Below are positions 46,046 through 55,089 of a stretch of 64,000 bases of DNA, piece after piece. The notes below the pieces were generated by a model, which was not told where the DNA came from, made no database searches, and saw only the letters and a program-made list of their open reading frames with translations. Numbering within the stretch: position 1 is the first letter of the stretch; the number at the start of each line of letters is the position of its first letter. The position numbers and the translations under genes were made by a program. The stretch comes from G963665085 sp963665085 (GTDB taxonomy: Bacteria; Bacteroidota; Bacteroidia; Bacteroidales; JAAAOM01). Location of the stretch: the NCBI GenBank assembly GCA_963665085.2, contig CAXXXS010000001.1, positions 4,588,001 to 4,652,000 on the forward strand, read 5' to 3'.

Positions 46046-47491
46046 TTACTGAGCACCATAACCACTTACACTTCCGAACAAGTTAAGCGCATCTTTCCAA
46101 GGGTATTTGTTCATGAACATAGTAACCGATGTTGTAAGTGTTCCCTGCTTGTTCATGCCCATAGCCTCACGCCACTGGTTTGCAGGAGAATTAGGGTTGT
46201 AATCGGCTTGTTCACTGTATCGGGCACTTAGGTATCCCTCAAGGTAAGCCTTGTCAACTTTTAACCCTTCAGGTATTTCGTTTTTGTTCCCTTTGGCACT
46301 TGCAAATTCTAAATCGCCAAAATCAGCAGCATTAATACGTAATCTTGTATTACTTGCCGGACTATAATGAAGGTCTTCGTCTTTGTTCACAAAGAATATG
46401 TTGTTGTCTACTTTTATCCATTCATCTTTGTTAAACCGTGTGTGATCGACACCGGAAAGGATACTACCGCCAATAATATTGTGGTGGATGTTATATTCGC
46501 ATTTTGTCATTATGCGGACACCGTACCCCATATCTTTGAAATCCTTTAAACGGCTCCAGGTAAACAAGATGGTGTTATTTGCAATCTCAACTTCGCCACA
46601 GTTCGACATGGTACCAGGGCCACCAGTGCTTGCACATGTCCCGTAAACTTCAACAGCGGCCATTTTGTTGGCAACAAAAACATTATTTTTTACCGTAAAC
46701 TTACCACTGCGATGACCTGCCTGTACCGCAAAGCTTGCCCCATTAACAAACACACAGTTTTGTATGGTAACATCCCCACCTTTGGTAGCACTAACAAATT
46801 GGATTAAGGGTTCTCCAACAGTAGGATATCCTTCGAGGGGTTTTTCAGTAGGCGCTAATAATCTACCACCTTCAATTCCTTCAACAATACCATCGTTTTT
46901 TGAATATGAATTGCGCTCACCAGAATCGAAAACCATGTGGTCGATTACAGTTCCGTTTACTTCACTGGTAAATTTTAATAACGCTTTTCTTGATGAGCGT
47001 GCCGTTTCATTATTGGGCTGAAACGTTGTTGGGTGTTTTTTAATATCCTGGGTAGTGAACGATTCATCCCAGCTTCCATAAATTTTTAAAGGAATCTTGC
47101 TTTCAAGAAAACCTATTTTTAATGTACCCATATAAGTTCCACCTGCAACATTGATAACATCCCCTGCCGCAGCTACTTTAATAGCCTTATCGATATTTTT
47201 ATAAGGATTTTCTTTGCTACCATCATTTCCATTGCTTCCACTTGAGATAGAAACAAAGAATGTTTTTGAAGATTCAACAGGTGTTTGTGCCTGAGAACTT
47301 TCTTTTACCGGAGCTGCCTGTTGTGTATTACCAGATTGATTTTCAGACGAGTTATTTGTAATCTTTGTAGCATTGTTAACCGCATTATTAGCCTTGTTCT
47401 TTAATTTGTTCAGATTAACTTGTGCATGACTTGCTGGAAGTACAGCAAATAAAAACAAAGCAGATAAAATAAAGGATTTAAATAATTTCAT
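46046..47491 (-). CDS. Secreted right-handed beta-helix protein
   Basis: This 481-residue protein has signal MKLFKSFILSALFLFAVLPASHA, then a low-complexity N/Q/S linker at about 25-80, then a pectate-lyase-like fold. FFVSISSGSNGNDGSKENPYKNIDKAI marks the start of the fold, typical of DUF1565-like domains, and coils follow such as VTIQNCVFVNGASFAVQAG and FTVKNNVFVANKMAAVEVYG. Such proteins bind or cleave polysaccharides, but catalytic residues cannot be assigned. It lies 106 bases upstream of the FG-GAP gene on the same strand. No T9SS domain is present. Confidence 0.82.
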   Translation of the reverse strand: MKLFKSFILSALFLFAVLPASHAQVNLNKLKNKANNAVNNATKITNNSSENQSGNTQQAAPVKESSQAQTPVESSKTFFVSISSGSNGNDGSKENPYKNIDKAIKVAAAGDVINVAGGTYMGTLKIGFLESKIPLKIYGSWDESFTTQDIKKHPTTFQPNNETARSSRKALLKFTSEVNGTVIDHMVFDSGERNSYSKNDGIVEGIEGGRLLAPTEKPLEGYPTVGEPLIQFVSATKGGDVTIQNCVFVNGASFAVQAGHRSGKFTVKNNVFVANKMAAVEVYGTCASTGGPGTMSNCGEVEIANNTILFTWSRLKDFKDMGYGVRIMTKCEYNIHHNIIGGSILSGVDHTRFNKDEWIKVDNNIFFVNKDEDLHYSPASNTRLRINAADFGDLEFASAKGNKNEIPEGLKVDKAYLEGYLSARYSEQADYNPNSPANQWREAMGMNKQGTLTTSVTMFMNKYPWKDALNLFGSVSGYGAQ

Positions 47492-47514
47492 GGTATTGAT
47501 GTTTAAATTTATGA

Positions 47515-47772
47515 TTATAAGTTCCTGGACATTTCACGGAGTAATCTCCTGTTTAAGGAGCAATGTTGGTTTTCATATTCACCAAAAAGAGATTCTATAT
47601 CTAATTCATCTGTAGAATCTTCAAGCTTTGATTTTTCAAATTCTATCTGATTTCCAGTTTCAACGATTATTTTGTAGGCTTTAACCAATTCTCCTTCTTC
47701 TATTAGCTTTTCTGCTAGTTTAAGTTGTTCTTGAATGAACTGAGTAGGATTTATACTGCACATAATTAACAT
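47515..47772 (-). CDS. Small uncharacterised helical protein
   Basis: This 85-residue protein is not recognised. It is acidic and helical, with a TPR-like stretch (FIQEQLKLAEKLIEEGELVKAYKIIVETGNQIEF). There is no signal peptide. Two starts are possible, the ATG at 47772 or the one at 47763; nothing decides between them. It lies 23 bases before the beta-helix gene on the same strand. It may be a real small gene, given its open frame and amphipathic pattern. Confidence 0.5.
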   Translation of the reverse strand: MLIMCSINPTQFIQEQLKLAEKLIEEGELVKAYKIIVETGNQIEFEKSKLEDSTDELDIESLFGEYENQHCSLNRRLLREMSRNL

Positions 47773-47991
47773 GGTATAGTGTTAAAAAATTACAGCACAA
47801 AATTGAGGATTGAACGGTTATGTATCAATAAGGAATAATCCTAGATCGAATTAGGGAATTAAAACCAATGGTTAGGGGATTTTACCTAACAGATTTACAT
47901 AAGGATATTTAAGATTTTTGAATGCTGATTGTTGATTTTTGAAGAATGAAAAATCCCTGCTTACCAGTATTCAATTAAGGAAAAGTGATGT

Positions 47992-48648
47992 TTAGATAGA
48001 AATCAAATTGTTTTTAATAGCATATTTAACCAATTCAATGGTGTTTTTTAGTTCCAGTTTTTCCAGAATCCTGCTTTTGTGATTCTCAACAGTACGCGGA
48101 CTGATACAAAGTTTTTCTCCAATTTCTTTAAACGACAATCCATCAGAGAGAAGGACAATAACCTCTTTTTCCCGTTCAGAAAGAAATTGCTTTTTATCAT
48201 TTCCTGGTTTGCTCTGAACTTTCTGCATATAGCTTTTGAAGATAATACCAGAAATACGTTGCCCGAAATATGATTCCCCCTCTGATATTAATTGTAGTGC
48301 ATCAATAAATTCATTGGCCGCAACATCTTTGTTTAGAAAACCAGAAGCGCCGTTTTTTACTGTTTCCAGAATTATTGCTTCTTCCATTTCAGCAGTGAGA
48401 ATAAGCGTTTTTGCGCAAGGATATTCAGATGTAATTGTTTTTGTTAATTCAACGCCACTAATATCGGGCAAAACCAAATCGAGAACCACAACATCAGGAA
48501 CTTTTTGTTTTAGAAGCTTTAATAATTCTGACCCGTTTGGGGCTTCTCCAATAACACGAATATTTCTATTTCCAATTAATAAAGACTTAATTCCATCCCT
48601 AACAATTTTATGATCGTCTACCAGGTAAATATTTATTGTGTTATCCAT
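47992..48648 (-). CDS. NarL/LuxR-type response regulator
   Basis: This 218-residue regulator has a receiver domain with DDHKIVRDG at the N-terminus and phospho-acceptor D57 (VVVLDLVLPDISG). A LuxR helix-turn-helix occupies about 150-212 (LSEREKEVIVLLSDGLSFKEIGEKLCISPRTVENHKSRI). It is encoded 21 bases downstream of the TPR histidine kinase gene and is its likely partner. The 219 bases downstream hold only a weak hairpin. Confidence 0.95.
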   Translation of the reverse strand: MDNTINIYLVDDHKIVRDGIKSLLIGNRNIRVIGEAPNGSELLKLLKQKVPDVVVLDLVLPDISGVELTKTITSEYPCAKTLILTAEMEEAIILETVKNGASGFLNKDVAANEFIDALQLISEGESYFGQRISGIIFKSYMQKVQSKPGNDKKQFLSEREKEVIVLLSDGLSFKEIGEKLCISPRTVENHKSRILEKLELKNTIELVKYAIKNNLISI

Positions 48649-48669
48649 TCTTAAAAATATAGGGTTACT

Positions 48670-50745
48670 TTATTTTCTCTTTAAAGGTAATGCAATTGAA
48701 AAAACACACCCATTGCCGGGTTCACTTTCTGCCCAAATTCTTCCATTTATTTTCTTTAAAAATTCGTAGCAGATAATAAGCCCAATACCCGATCCTTTAT
48801 TCTCTGAAGAGCCTATTGTTTTTGTATCTATCTCAATACGAAACAGTTTTTTTATGTCTTCGTGAGAAAGCCCAGGCCCTTGATCGGTTATTGAGATAAT
48901 TAATTCATCTTCTTTTTGTTTAGTTGATATTTCTACCCCACTATTTTCCGGTGAGAATTTAATCGCATTTCCTAATAAATTCCTCAGAACGGTTTCAACA
49001 ATATCTTTATCTGTTAATACAACAATTGATTCTGTTTCCGCAGTCAAAATTTTAATATTTTTTGAATTTGCTTGATTTTTGGCATCTTCAACAACATTGG
49101 TTATAAGTTTTTCTGACTGTGTTTCTTTTAAAACCGGAACAAGCTGATTTCTTTGCGAACGAGACCATGCCAACAAATTCTTTAATAATTGAAGCAATGA
49201 GGATGAGTTGTCTGATAATACCCCCACATAATACTTCAACTCTTCTTCATCTAGTTTTTCGAAATGAGTATTTACTTGTTGTGTTATCTGGTTAAATGCT
49301 GAAACAGGATTCTTTAAATCGTGTGCGATAATGGCAAAAAATTTATCTTTTGTCGCATTTAAAGTTGATAACTCAGAAGCTACCCTCTTCTTCATTCTAA
49401 AACGGTTAAAAATTATTAACCCCAGCGAGAGAAGAAGAACTAAAACTATTATGAGGTAATTTTTTTGACTCTCTGTTTTTTGCAGTTGTAAGTCCTGAAT
49501 ACGTTTTTCCTTTTCCAGCAATTGAATCTGATTTTCTTTTTTTTCTGTTTCGTAGATAGCCTGGAAGTTGGCCAACTGTTTGGCTGTTTCAATACTTAAA
49601 ACAGAATCAGAAAAAACATTATACAATTGTTGATATTTATAAGCATTTTGGTAATTTTTCTTGTTTTTAGCAATTTGGGACAATAATTCATAAATATCTT
49701 TTTTTAAATACAATGAGCCCGTTTGATCTGCAATCTTTAACCCCTCTTTTGAATATGTTTCTGCCTCATTATTCTTGTTCTCTGTAAGCATCATTTCTGC
49801 AAGAGATTTGAGTACTTTGCCTTGTTTCTCGAGGTATCCTGTTTTTTTGCTTAAACTAAGTGCTTCACTATATTTTTTATAAGCTGCCGGGGTATTGTTT
49901 TGCTGTACATAGATATCTCCTTCAAACCTTAAAAGTTCTACCCAAATATTTAAGTCTTCATCATCCGGAATAGTTATTTTTTTTAAAATGTTTTCCCCTT
50001 GAACCAGGTATTTCATTGCATCCTCTAATTGATTCATTTTGATGTAAACATCAGCAATGTTAACAAAGTAGTAATGTTCTTTTTGAAGGGATTTAGACAG
50101 GTATTCTTTTTCTATTGAATTTGCTTTTTCCAAAGCATCGATAGCTTTTGTAAAATTATCCTGATAACGGTATACGAATGACAAGTTGCTAAGAGCTGCA
50201 ACTATGCCTTCTTTATCATCGATTTTTTCGTAAATTTTGAGAGCCTCCAGGTAATAATACATTCCTTGTTCCATAAGTCCCCGTTCTTCGAAATTAACAC
50301 CAACATTGCAGTATACTTCTGCAACCTTTTTGTTATTTTCTGTATTAGAATAATATTCTAATTCTTTAAGGAAATAATTATTAGATTGTTGATAATCACC
50401 CATTGCATAATAATTGTCAGCAAAGAGCCTAAGAGTTTTCGTTATAACAGCTGTATCATTTTCAGGATATGCAATTTTAAGTGCCTTTTTTGCTACATTA
50501 ATCCCTTCTTCAAAATTAAAATTACGGTAATATCCGGAACCAATTTCGCAAAGAATTTTTGCTTCATAGACTGTAGTAGTATCCTTAAGATATTGAGAAA
50601 GGCTATCAATAATATAAGAATAATAGTTATCGTGAGTACTGTACGGTATACTTTCAGTATTTGTTGAATCCTGAGAAGAATTCATCATTATACTTCCAGA
50701 AAAAAAAGTAAGTATAATCAAATTACCCAGATAATTTACTATCAT
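48670..50745 (-). CDS. TPR-containing sensor histidine kinase
   Basis: This 691-residue kinase has an N-terminal signal or anchor, six or more TPR units at about 65-380 in the periplasm (NYYAMGDYQQSNNYFLKELEYY is one), a membrane helix at about 430-448 and a coiled coil leading into it. The HisKA block carries H475 in AIIAHDLKNP, and the ATPase shows LLGNAIKFSPENSG and GSGIGLIICYEFL. TPR-sensing kinases are frequent in Bacteroidota. It precedes its LuxR-type regulator by 21 bases. The signal is unknown. Confidence 0.93.
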   Translation of the reverse strand: MIVNYLGNLIILTFFSGSIMMNSSQDSTNTESIPYSTHDNYYSYIIDSLSQYLKDTTTVYEAKILCEIGSGYYRNFNFEEGINVAKKALKIAYPENDTAVITKTLRLFADNYYAMGDYQQSNNYFLKELEYYSNTENNKKVAEVYCNVGVNFEERGLMEQGMYYYLEALKIYEKIDDKEGIVAALSNLSFVYRYQDNFTKAIDALEKANSIEKEYLSKSLQKEHYYFVNIADVYIKMNQLEDAMKYLVQGENILKKITIPDDEDLNIWVELLRFEGDIYVQQNNTPAAYKKYSEALSLSKKTGYLEKQGKVLKSLAEMMLTENKNNEAETYSKEGLKIADQTGSLYLKKDIYELLSQIAKNKKNYQNAYKYQQLYNVFSDSVLSIETAKQLANFQAIYETEKKENQIQLLEKEKRIQDLQLQKTESQKNYLIIVLVLLLSLGLIIFNRFRMKKRVASELSTLNATKDKFFAIIAHDLKNPVSAFNQITQQVNTHFEKLDEEELKYYVGVLSDNSSSLLQLLKNLLAWSRSQRNQLVPVLKETQSEKLITNVVEDAKNQANSKNIKILTAETESIVVLTDKDIVETVLRNLLGNAIKFSPENSGVEISTKQKEDELIISITDQGPGLSHEDIKKLFRIEIDTKTIGSSENKGSGIGLIICYEFLKKINGRIWAESEPGNGCVFSIALPLKRK

Positions 50746-50983
50746 TTTTTGTGGTCTTTACGCTAGAAAAACCAAACATAATAATTTAAAAAATGTTATA
50801 CAAAATGGTTTTTCTAATAGTTATATTATACATACAGATATATATAAAGTTATAATGCGTAACTAAAATTAAATGAACTGTTTATATATTTTGAAACAAA
50901 TGGTTAGTTGCGAGTTTAAAATTTTCGTTTTTTTTTATTGAAATATGTTCGTTTGCTCATCGATTCCTTTTTTTTACTAACGA

Positions 50984-53281
50984 CTAATTATCCTGTTCCA
51001 ATTCTTTTTGCTTTTTCTTTTTTTTGAAAAGTCTTTTAAACAGATGAATCTCTCGAAGTTTTTTGAGTGGTTTAAATTCCAAGGGAGTTTCTTCACGGAA
51101 ATCCTCACAACTAAACATTTGTTTTGTCTCTTCACTTATTTTAAATGTGTCCTTTTTTAAATATGAATAAGTTTCATCCTCGTATACACTTTTCATAAAT
51201 TTTGCCCAGATAGGCAATGCAGTAAAAGCTCCTTGTCCATATTTTAATGATTCAAAACGTATATTTTGATAATCGCCACCAACCCAAACACCTGCAACAA
51301 TAGAAGGTGTAAAACCGATAAACCAGCCGTCTGTATGGTTTTGTGTTGTTCCTGTTTTTCCTGCTATATCAGTATATAAATGATATTTGCTACGAAGACT
51401 TGCTGCAGTACCATTATTAACAACATTTTTCATCATTTCAACAAGCATCTCAATATTTTTTTCATCAGCAATTTGTTCTCCCTCGGATTTGTTCTCAGCC
51501 AGGTACAAGATATTACCATTTTTATCTTCGATACGCGATATATATTTTCTCTTTATGTATTCTCCTTTATTAGCTAGTGCCTGGTAAGCATTTACCATTT
51601 CAAGTAAAGAAATATCTGCTGTTCCGAGAGCTAATGAAGGGACTTCCGGTATTTCAGATTCGATACCTGCTTTTTTTGCAATAGATATTACTTTCTTAAA
51701 TCCTGTTTTCAATAAAATACTAACACTTACTGTATTAACAGAGTGTGTAAGTGCCCCTTTTAGAGAATAAAATCCTCCATATTTGTGATCTGCATTTTGA
51801 GGTAACCAGTTATCATATTCTTCATAGACAATGCTGTCGTTTGGAAAGAAGTCACAAGGCAAAATACCGTCTTCGAGGGCAGAAAGATATACTAAAGGCT
51901 TAAAGGTAGAACCAACCTGTCTTTTAGCCAGAACATGATCATATTGAAAGTATTTGTGATTAATTCCTCCAATCCATGCCTTTATTTCTGCGGTTTGTAC
52001 ATCCATAGCAAGGAAACCTGTTTGTAAAAATTGTAGATAGTATTTTAAGGAATCGATGGATGTTAATTTTTTTTCAGACATTCCTTTCCAGCTAAAAACT
52101 TCCCTATTTACTGGTTCATCACTATAATTTTCTTTAGAGATTTGTTTCAGTAATATTTTTTCAATTTCAGGGTTTCGTTTCCAAATATCTCTGTTTGCCC
52201 ATTGTTTATCAAAGATGTCTTGAACGTATGCCATGTGTTCTTTCATAGCTTTTTCAGCATAGTTTTGTAACCTTGAATCAATGGTTGTGTATATTTTTAA
52301 ACCATCTGTATAGAGATTGCATGTATTTTCTCCATTCTCATTTATTAAATTTTTCTCACACCATTTTTCTACTTCTTGTCTTAGAAACTCTCTGAAATAA
52401 GGTGCTATACCGCTATTATGTGAAAGAGGGACATAATCTAATTTAATGGAGAGTTTTTGTATAGAGTCTTTATTTTCAGGAGTGCAATATCCGTATTTTG
52501 TCATCTGAGCTAAAACAACATTTCTTCTGCGTAAAGCATTATCATAATTTGTATGAGGATTATAATAGTTGGTTGCTTTTAACATTCCCACTAAAACAGC
52601 GGCTTCTTCAATACTAAGAAACTGAGGATTTTTATTAAAATAACGTAATGAGGCAGATTTGATTCCATAAGTGTTTTCTCCAAAAGGGACTGTATTTAAG
52701 TATAACTCCAGGATTTCTTCTTTTGTGTATACATGTTCTATCCGAAAAGCTGTTAACATTTCGCGGAATTTGTTTATTGGCATTGTAAGAAAATGATATT
52801 CTTTTCTTGGAAACAGGTTCTTTGCCAGCTGCTGTGTTATAGTACTTCCTCCTCCGGAACTTTCATGCCGTAACAAAATTGTTTTTACTGCAACCCTAGC
52901 AAGACTTCTGAGATCTATACCACTGTGATTATAAAAACGTATATCTTCTGTAGCAATTAATGCTTCTTTTAAGATGGTTGGAATCTCATACGATTTTAAA
53001 TCCTGTCTGTTCTGAATGTAATACTTACCCATTAGAACACTATCTGCACTATATACTTCAGAAGCTATAGGATGCTGGATACTCTTTAGCTCATTTTTTG
53101 CTGGTAATTTTCCAAACAAGCCAATGTATATAAAAAGGATAAAAAGGGTATATAACCCAACGACTGTTATTGTTGTATATAAAGCAAATTTTAATATCCG
53201 ATGTTTTGTGAAAAGTTTTTTTTTGTTTTCCCAGTGTTTTAATGAGAGGAATCTTGAGAGGCGAGAAAAGTCAATTTTCAT
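50984..53281 (-). CDS. Penicillin-binding protein 1A-type glycosyltransferase/transpeptidase
   Basis: This 765-residue class A PBP polymerises and cross-links peptidoglycan. It has a membrane anchor at about 33-55, a GT51 domain with catalytic E112 (ATEDIRFYNHSG) and GGSTITQQLAKNLF, and a transpeptidase domain with S458-T-F-K461, S514-V-N516 and K642-T-G-T-T. The basic tail (KRLFKKKKKQKELEQ) is typical. It is transcribed alone, with a -7 box upstream at 53366. About 238 bases downstream hold no recognisable element. Confidence 0.95.
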   Translation of the reverse strand: MKIDFSRLSRFLSLKHWENKKKLFTKHRILKFALYTTITVVGLYTLFILFIYIGLFGKLPAKNELKSIQHPIASEVYSADSVLMGKYYIQNRQDLKSYEIPTILKEALIATEDIRFYNHSGIDLRSLARVAVKTILLRHESSGGGSTITQQLAKNLFPRKEYHFLTMPINKFREMLTAFRIEHVYTKEEILELYLNTVPFGENTYGIKSASLRYFNKNPQFLSIEEAAVLVGMLKATNYYNPHTNYDNALRRRNVVLAQMTKYGYCTPENKDSIQKLSIKLDYVPLSHNSGIAPYFREFLRQEVEKWCEKNLINENGENTCNLYTDGLKIYTTIDSRLQNYAEKAMKEHMAYVQDIFDKQWANRDIWKRNPEIEKILLKQISKENYSDEPVNREVFSWKGMSEKKLTSIDSLKYYLQFLQTGFLAMDVQTAEIKAWIGGINHKYFQYDHVLAKRQVGSTFKPLVYLSALEDGILPCDFFPNDSIVYEEYDNWLPQNADHKYGGFYSLKGALTHSVNTVSVSILLKTGFKKVISIAKKAGIESEIPEVPSLALGTADISLLEMVNAYQALANKGEYIKRKYISRIEDKNGNILYLAENKSEGEQIADEKNIEMLVEMMKNVVNNGTAASLRSKYHLYTDIAGKTGTTQNHTDGWFIGFTPSIVAGVWVGGDYQNIRFESLKYGQGAFTALPIWAKFMKSVYEDETYSYLKKDTFKISEETKQMFSCEDFREETPLEFKPLKKLREIHLFKRLFKKKKKQKELEQDN

Positions 53282-53365
53282 TTATATGTATTTAATACTT
53301 TTAACATAAGCTGTTTGAGCTTTTTGTAATAGCCTGCAATAAAAAGGTATGGCATAAAATAGAAA

Positions 53366-53373
53366 GCAAAATT
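53366..53373 (-). promoter_or_regulatory. -7 box of the PBP1A promoter
   Basis: The minus strand reads TAATTTTG, matching TAnnTTTG, 84 bases before the ATG. It lies after the terminator of the upstream gene, which supports it. No clear -33 box is present. Confidence 0.45.
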
Positions 53374-53407
53374 AAAGAAATAATATTGGCATTTAATTCT
53401 TCCATAT

Positions 53408-53448
53408 AAAAAAAACCTTCCTGAGCATAGTAAACAGGAAGGTTTTAA
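53408..53448 (-). terminator. Terminator of the membrane coiled-coil gene
   Basis: AAAACCTTCCTG pairs with CAGGAAGGTTTT across an 11-base loop, and on the minus strand eight T follow. It separates the coiled-coil gene from PBP1A. The 346-base gap 53282-53627 otherwise holds only the PBP1A -7 box. Confidence 0.9.
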
Positions 53449-53627
53449 GGTTTAAACATATGTAGGGTCTGACGCAAAATTTCTTAAAAAAGGTTGTCTG
53501 AGTAATTGGCGAAGTTTTTATCTTTTTTTACATTATTTTTAGAGAAAAAGCAGCACTTACCTTTCCAGTGCCTAATAACGGTTTATGCTGCTTTGAACGA
53601 ACTCATGGAAACTATATCTATTTTTAT

Positions 53628-54605
53628 TTATTTATCTGTTTCTACAACTGCGTATCTAGTGATTTTCCAAAACTCTTCTGGTTTTGTGATTTCTATATAA
53701 GATACAAGGCCAAGACTATCATTACTTACTATTTCATACGAATCGGCTGGGTGTTCAGAAATTATCTGTGCTTTTTTTGCATTAACTTCAATTTTACTGA
53801 TTTCTTTAATATTTACTTCACTAAAGTATTCTTCAGGTAAATTGGAAGGTATTGCTTTGCTTTTTCCTAGTCCTAAGAAACCACCTTCTTTTGTTATTAC
53901 TCCTTTTTCTTCTAACTCATCATAGGTGCCGGCAACTAAGTAAGCTTTATTTAAAGCTGCATCTTTTTCAGTAATGATGTTTTCTCTTTTTCCGACTTCA
54001 CCAGAAAGACTATCAATTGTAATATTTAGTTCGGCCATTGCGAAATCGCGGTCAACTAGTTGCATTTTTAATACGTTTATACTACTGTCTCTCTGTGCAA
54101 CAGACTCTTCAAGCATTCCAATTCTTTCTTCCAATGCTGCGATTTTAATTCCAGATTTTCTTAATTGACTGCTTAATGATTGAACTTTCTTTTTATTATC
54201 TTCTAATAAAGTGTTAAGTTTTTGGATATCTGATAAAATACGGTTGCGCATATCTTCAGTAAATTCAGGATCCTCTGATTGTACCGCTAACATATTTTCT
54301 TTTTCTCTCATCGTGCTTAAGTCTTTTTCAATATCATTAAGCGTATTAACAAGATCATTGATAACAGAATCGCGTTGAGTAACACCACCATTGAGTTCAT
54401 TGTTAAGTTGTTGCATTTGAGCTATTTTTTCTTCACTCTCAGTTTTAGTATTCATAATAACGAAACTGGCAACAACCAATAAAACAACAGAAACAGTAAT
54501 TACACCCCATAACACACCTTTAAGATTATTTTTCTCTTGATGTTTGATAGGACTGTTTTGAGCATTGTTTATGCTTTCAGGACTTTTATTGATTTCGTTT
54601 TTCAT
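53628..54605 (-). CDS. Membrane-anchored coiled-coil protein, probable sigma-54 target
   Basis: This 325-residue protein has a cytoplasmic tail of about 28 residues, one membrane helix at about 29-50 (GVLWGVITVSVVLLVVASFVI), a long coiled coil at about 55-225, and a C-terminal domain with ITKEGGFLGLGKSKAIPSNL, EHPADSYEIV and KPEEFWKITRYAVV. Similar C-terminal domains occur in Bacteroidota proteins sometimes named Cbp1-like adhesins; the assignment is from memory and weak. A real Shine-Dalgarno GGAGG lies seven bases before the ATG, unusual here. A -24/-12 promoter and two dyad sites lie upstream, and it follows the sigma-54 activator gene, so I infer that the phosphorelay controls it. Function unknown. 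Confidence 0.75.
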   Translation of the reverse strand: MKNEINKSPESINNAQNSPIKHQEKNNLKGVLWGVITVSVVLLVVASFVIMNTKTESEEKIAQMQQLNNELNGGVTQRDSVINDLVNTLNDIEKDLSTMREKENMLAVQSEDPEFTEDMRNRILSDIQKLNTLLEDNKKKVQSLSSQLRKSGIKIAALEERIGMLEESVAQRDSSINVLKMQLVDRDFAMAELNITIDSLSGEVGKRENIITEKDAALNKAYLVAGTYDELEEKGVITKEGGFLGLGKSKAIPSNLPEEYFSEVNIKEISKIEVNAKKAQIISEHPADSYEIVSNDSLGLVSYIEITKPEEFWKITRYAVVETDK

Positions 54606-54685
54606 TGTTTTTCCTCCAAGTTATTGTTTTGATAGATTTTAATTTTTATTATCTATTATTAATTTTAATTGGTTGTCCTTGCTAT

Positions 54686-54701
54686 TGCCAAATACATACC
54701 A
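54686..54701 (-). promoter_or_regulatory. Sigma-54 (-24/-12) promoter of the coiled-coil gene
   Basis: The minus strand reads TGGTATGTATTTGGCA. It matches TGGCACG-N4-TTGCA with the invariant GG and GC ten bases apart. The expected start near 54675 gives a leader of about 70 bases. Confidence 0.65.
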
Positions 54702-54770
54702 CAAATATCTGTGAAAATTAAAGCATTGATATTGAATTGTTTGTATTTTGAGTGTTTTTGTAATTTTGTT

Positions 54771-54827
54771 TCAATATGAAAAAGCATTCTCATTTTGATA
54801 AGTCAATATGAAAAAGCATTCTCATTT
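54771..54827. promoter_or_regulatory. Two 25-bp direct repeats with a dyad, candidate activator sites
   Basis: An identical 25-base sequence occurs at 54771-54795 and 54803-54827, 32 bases apart (three helical turns). Each contains the dyad TGAAAA-AGCA-TTCTCA (54777-54792 and 54809-54824). They lie about 75-125 bases upstream of the -24/-12 promoter, the usual place of sigma-54 enhancer sites. The rest of 54828-55089 shows nothing recognisable. Confidence 0.7.
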
Positions 54828-55089
54828 CATTCTTTAGTTATGATAAAAGCCTTGTTTTTCCTTCTCTATTGTTTGGGAAAAATGATTAACGAAGAATAGT
54901 TGTTATTTCTATTAGAAAAGGTATTCGTGATTTAATTCTTCTGAAAAATGATTATTGGGATTTTGTGGTTGATTTATACAAAAGGAAAAGTTCTAAATTT
55001 ATCTATTGGTTTAATTCGCTTCAATTTCGATTAAAATTTTTAATCCGGTTTTCAGTCTCCGTTTTTCTGTTCTCCCAAAAGAAAGTTAA

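Noticed and set aside
45940..46065. A longer start for the FG-GAP protein at 46065.
   Set aside because: It would place 42 unrelated residues before a clear signal peptide.
47871..47890. Hairpin GTTAGG/CCTAAC downstream of the NarL-type regulator gene as a terminator.
   Set aside because: The stem is only six pairs and the T run is poor, so it is not strong enough to list as a feature.
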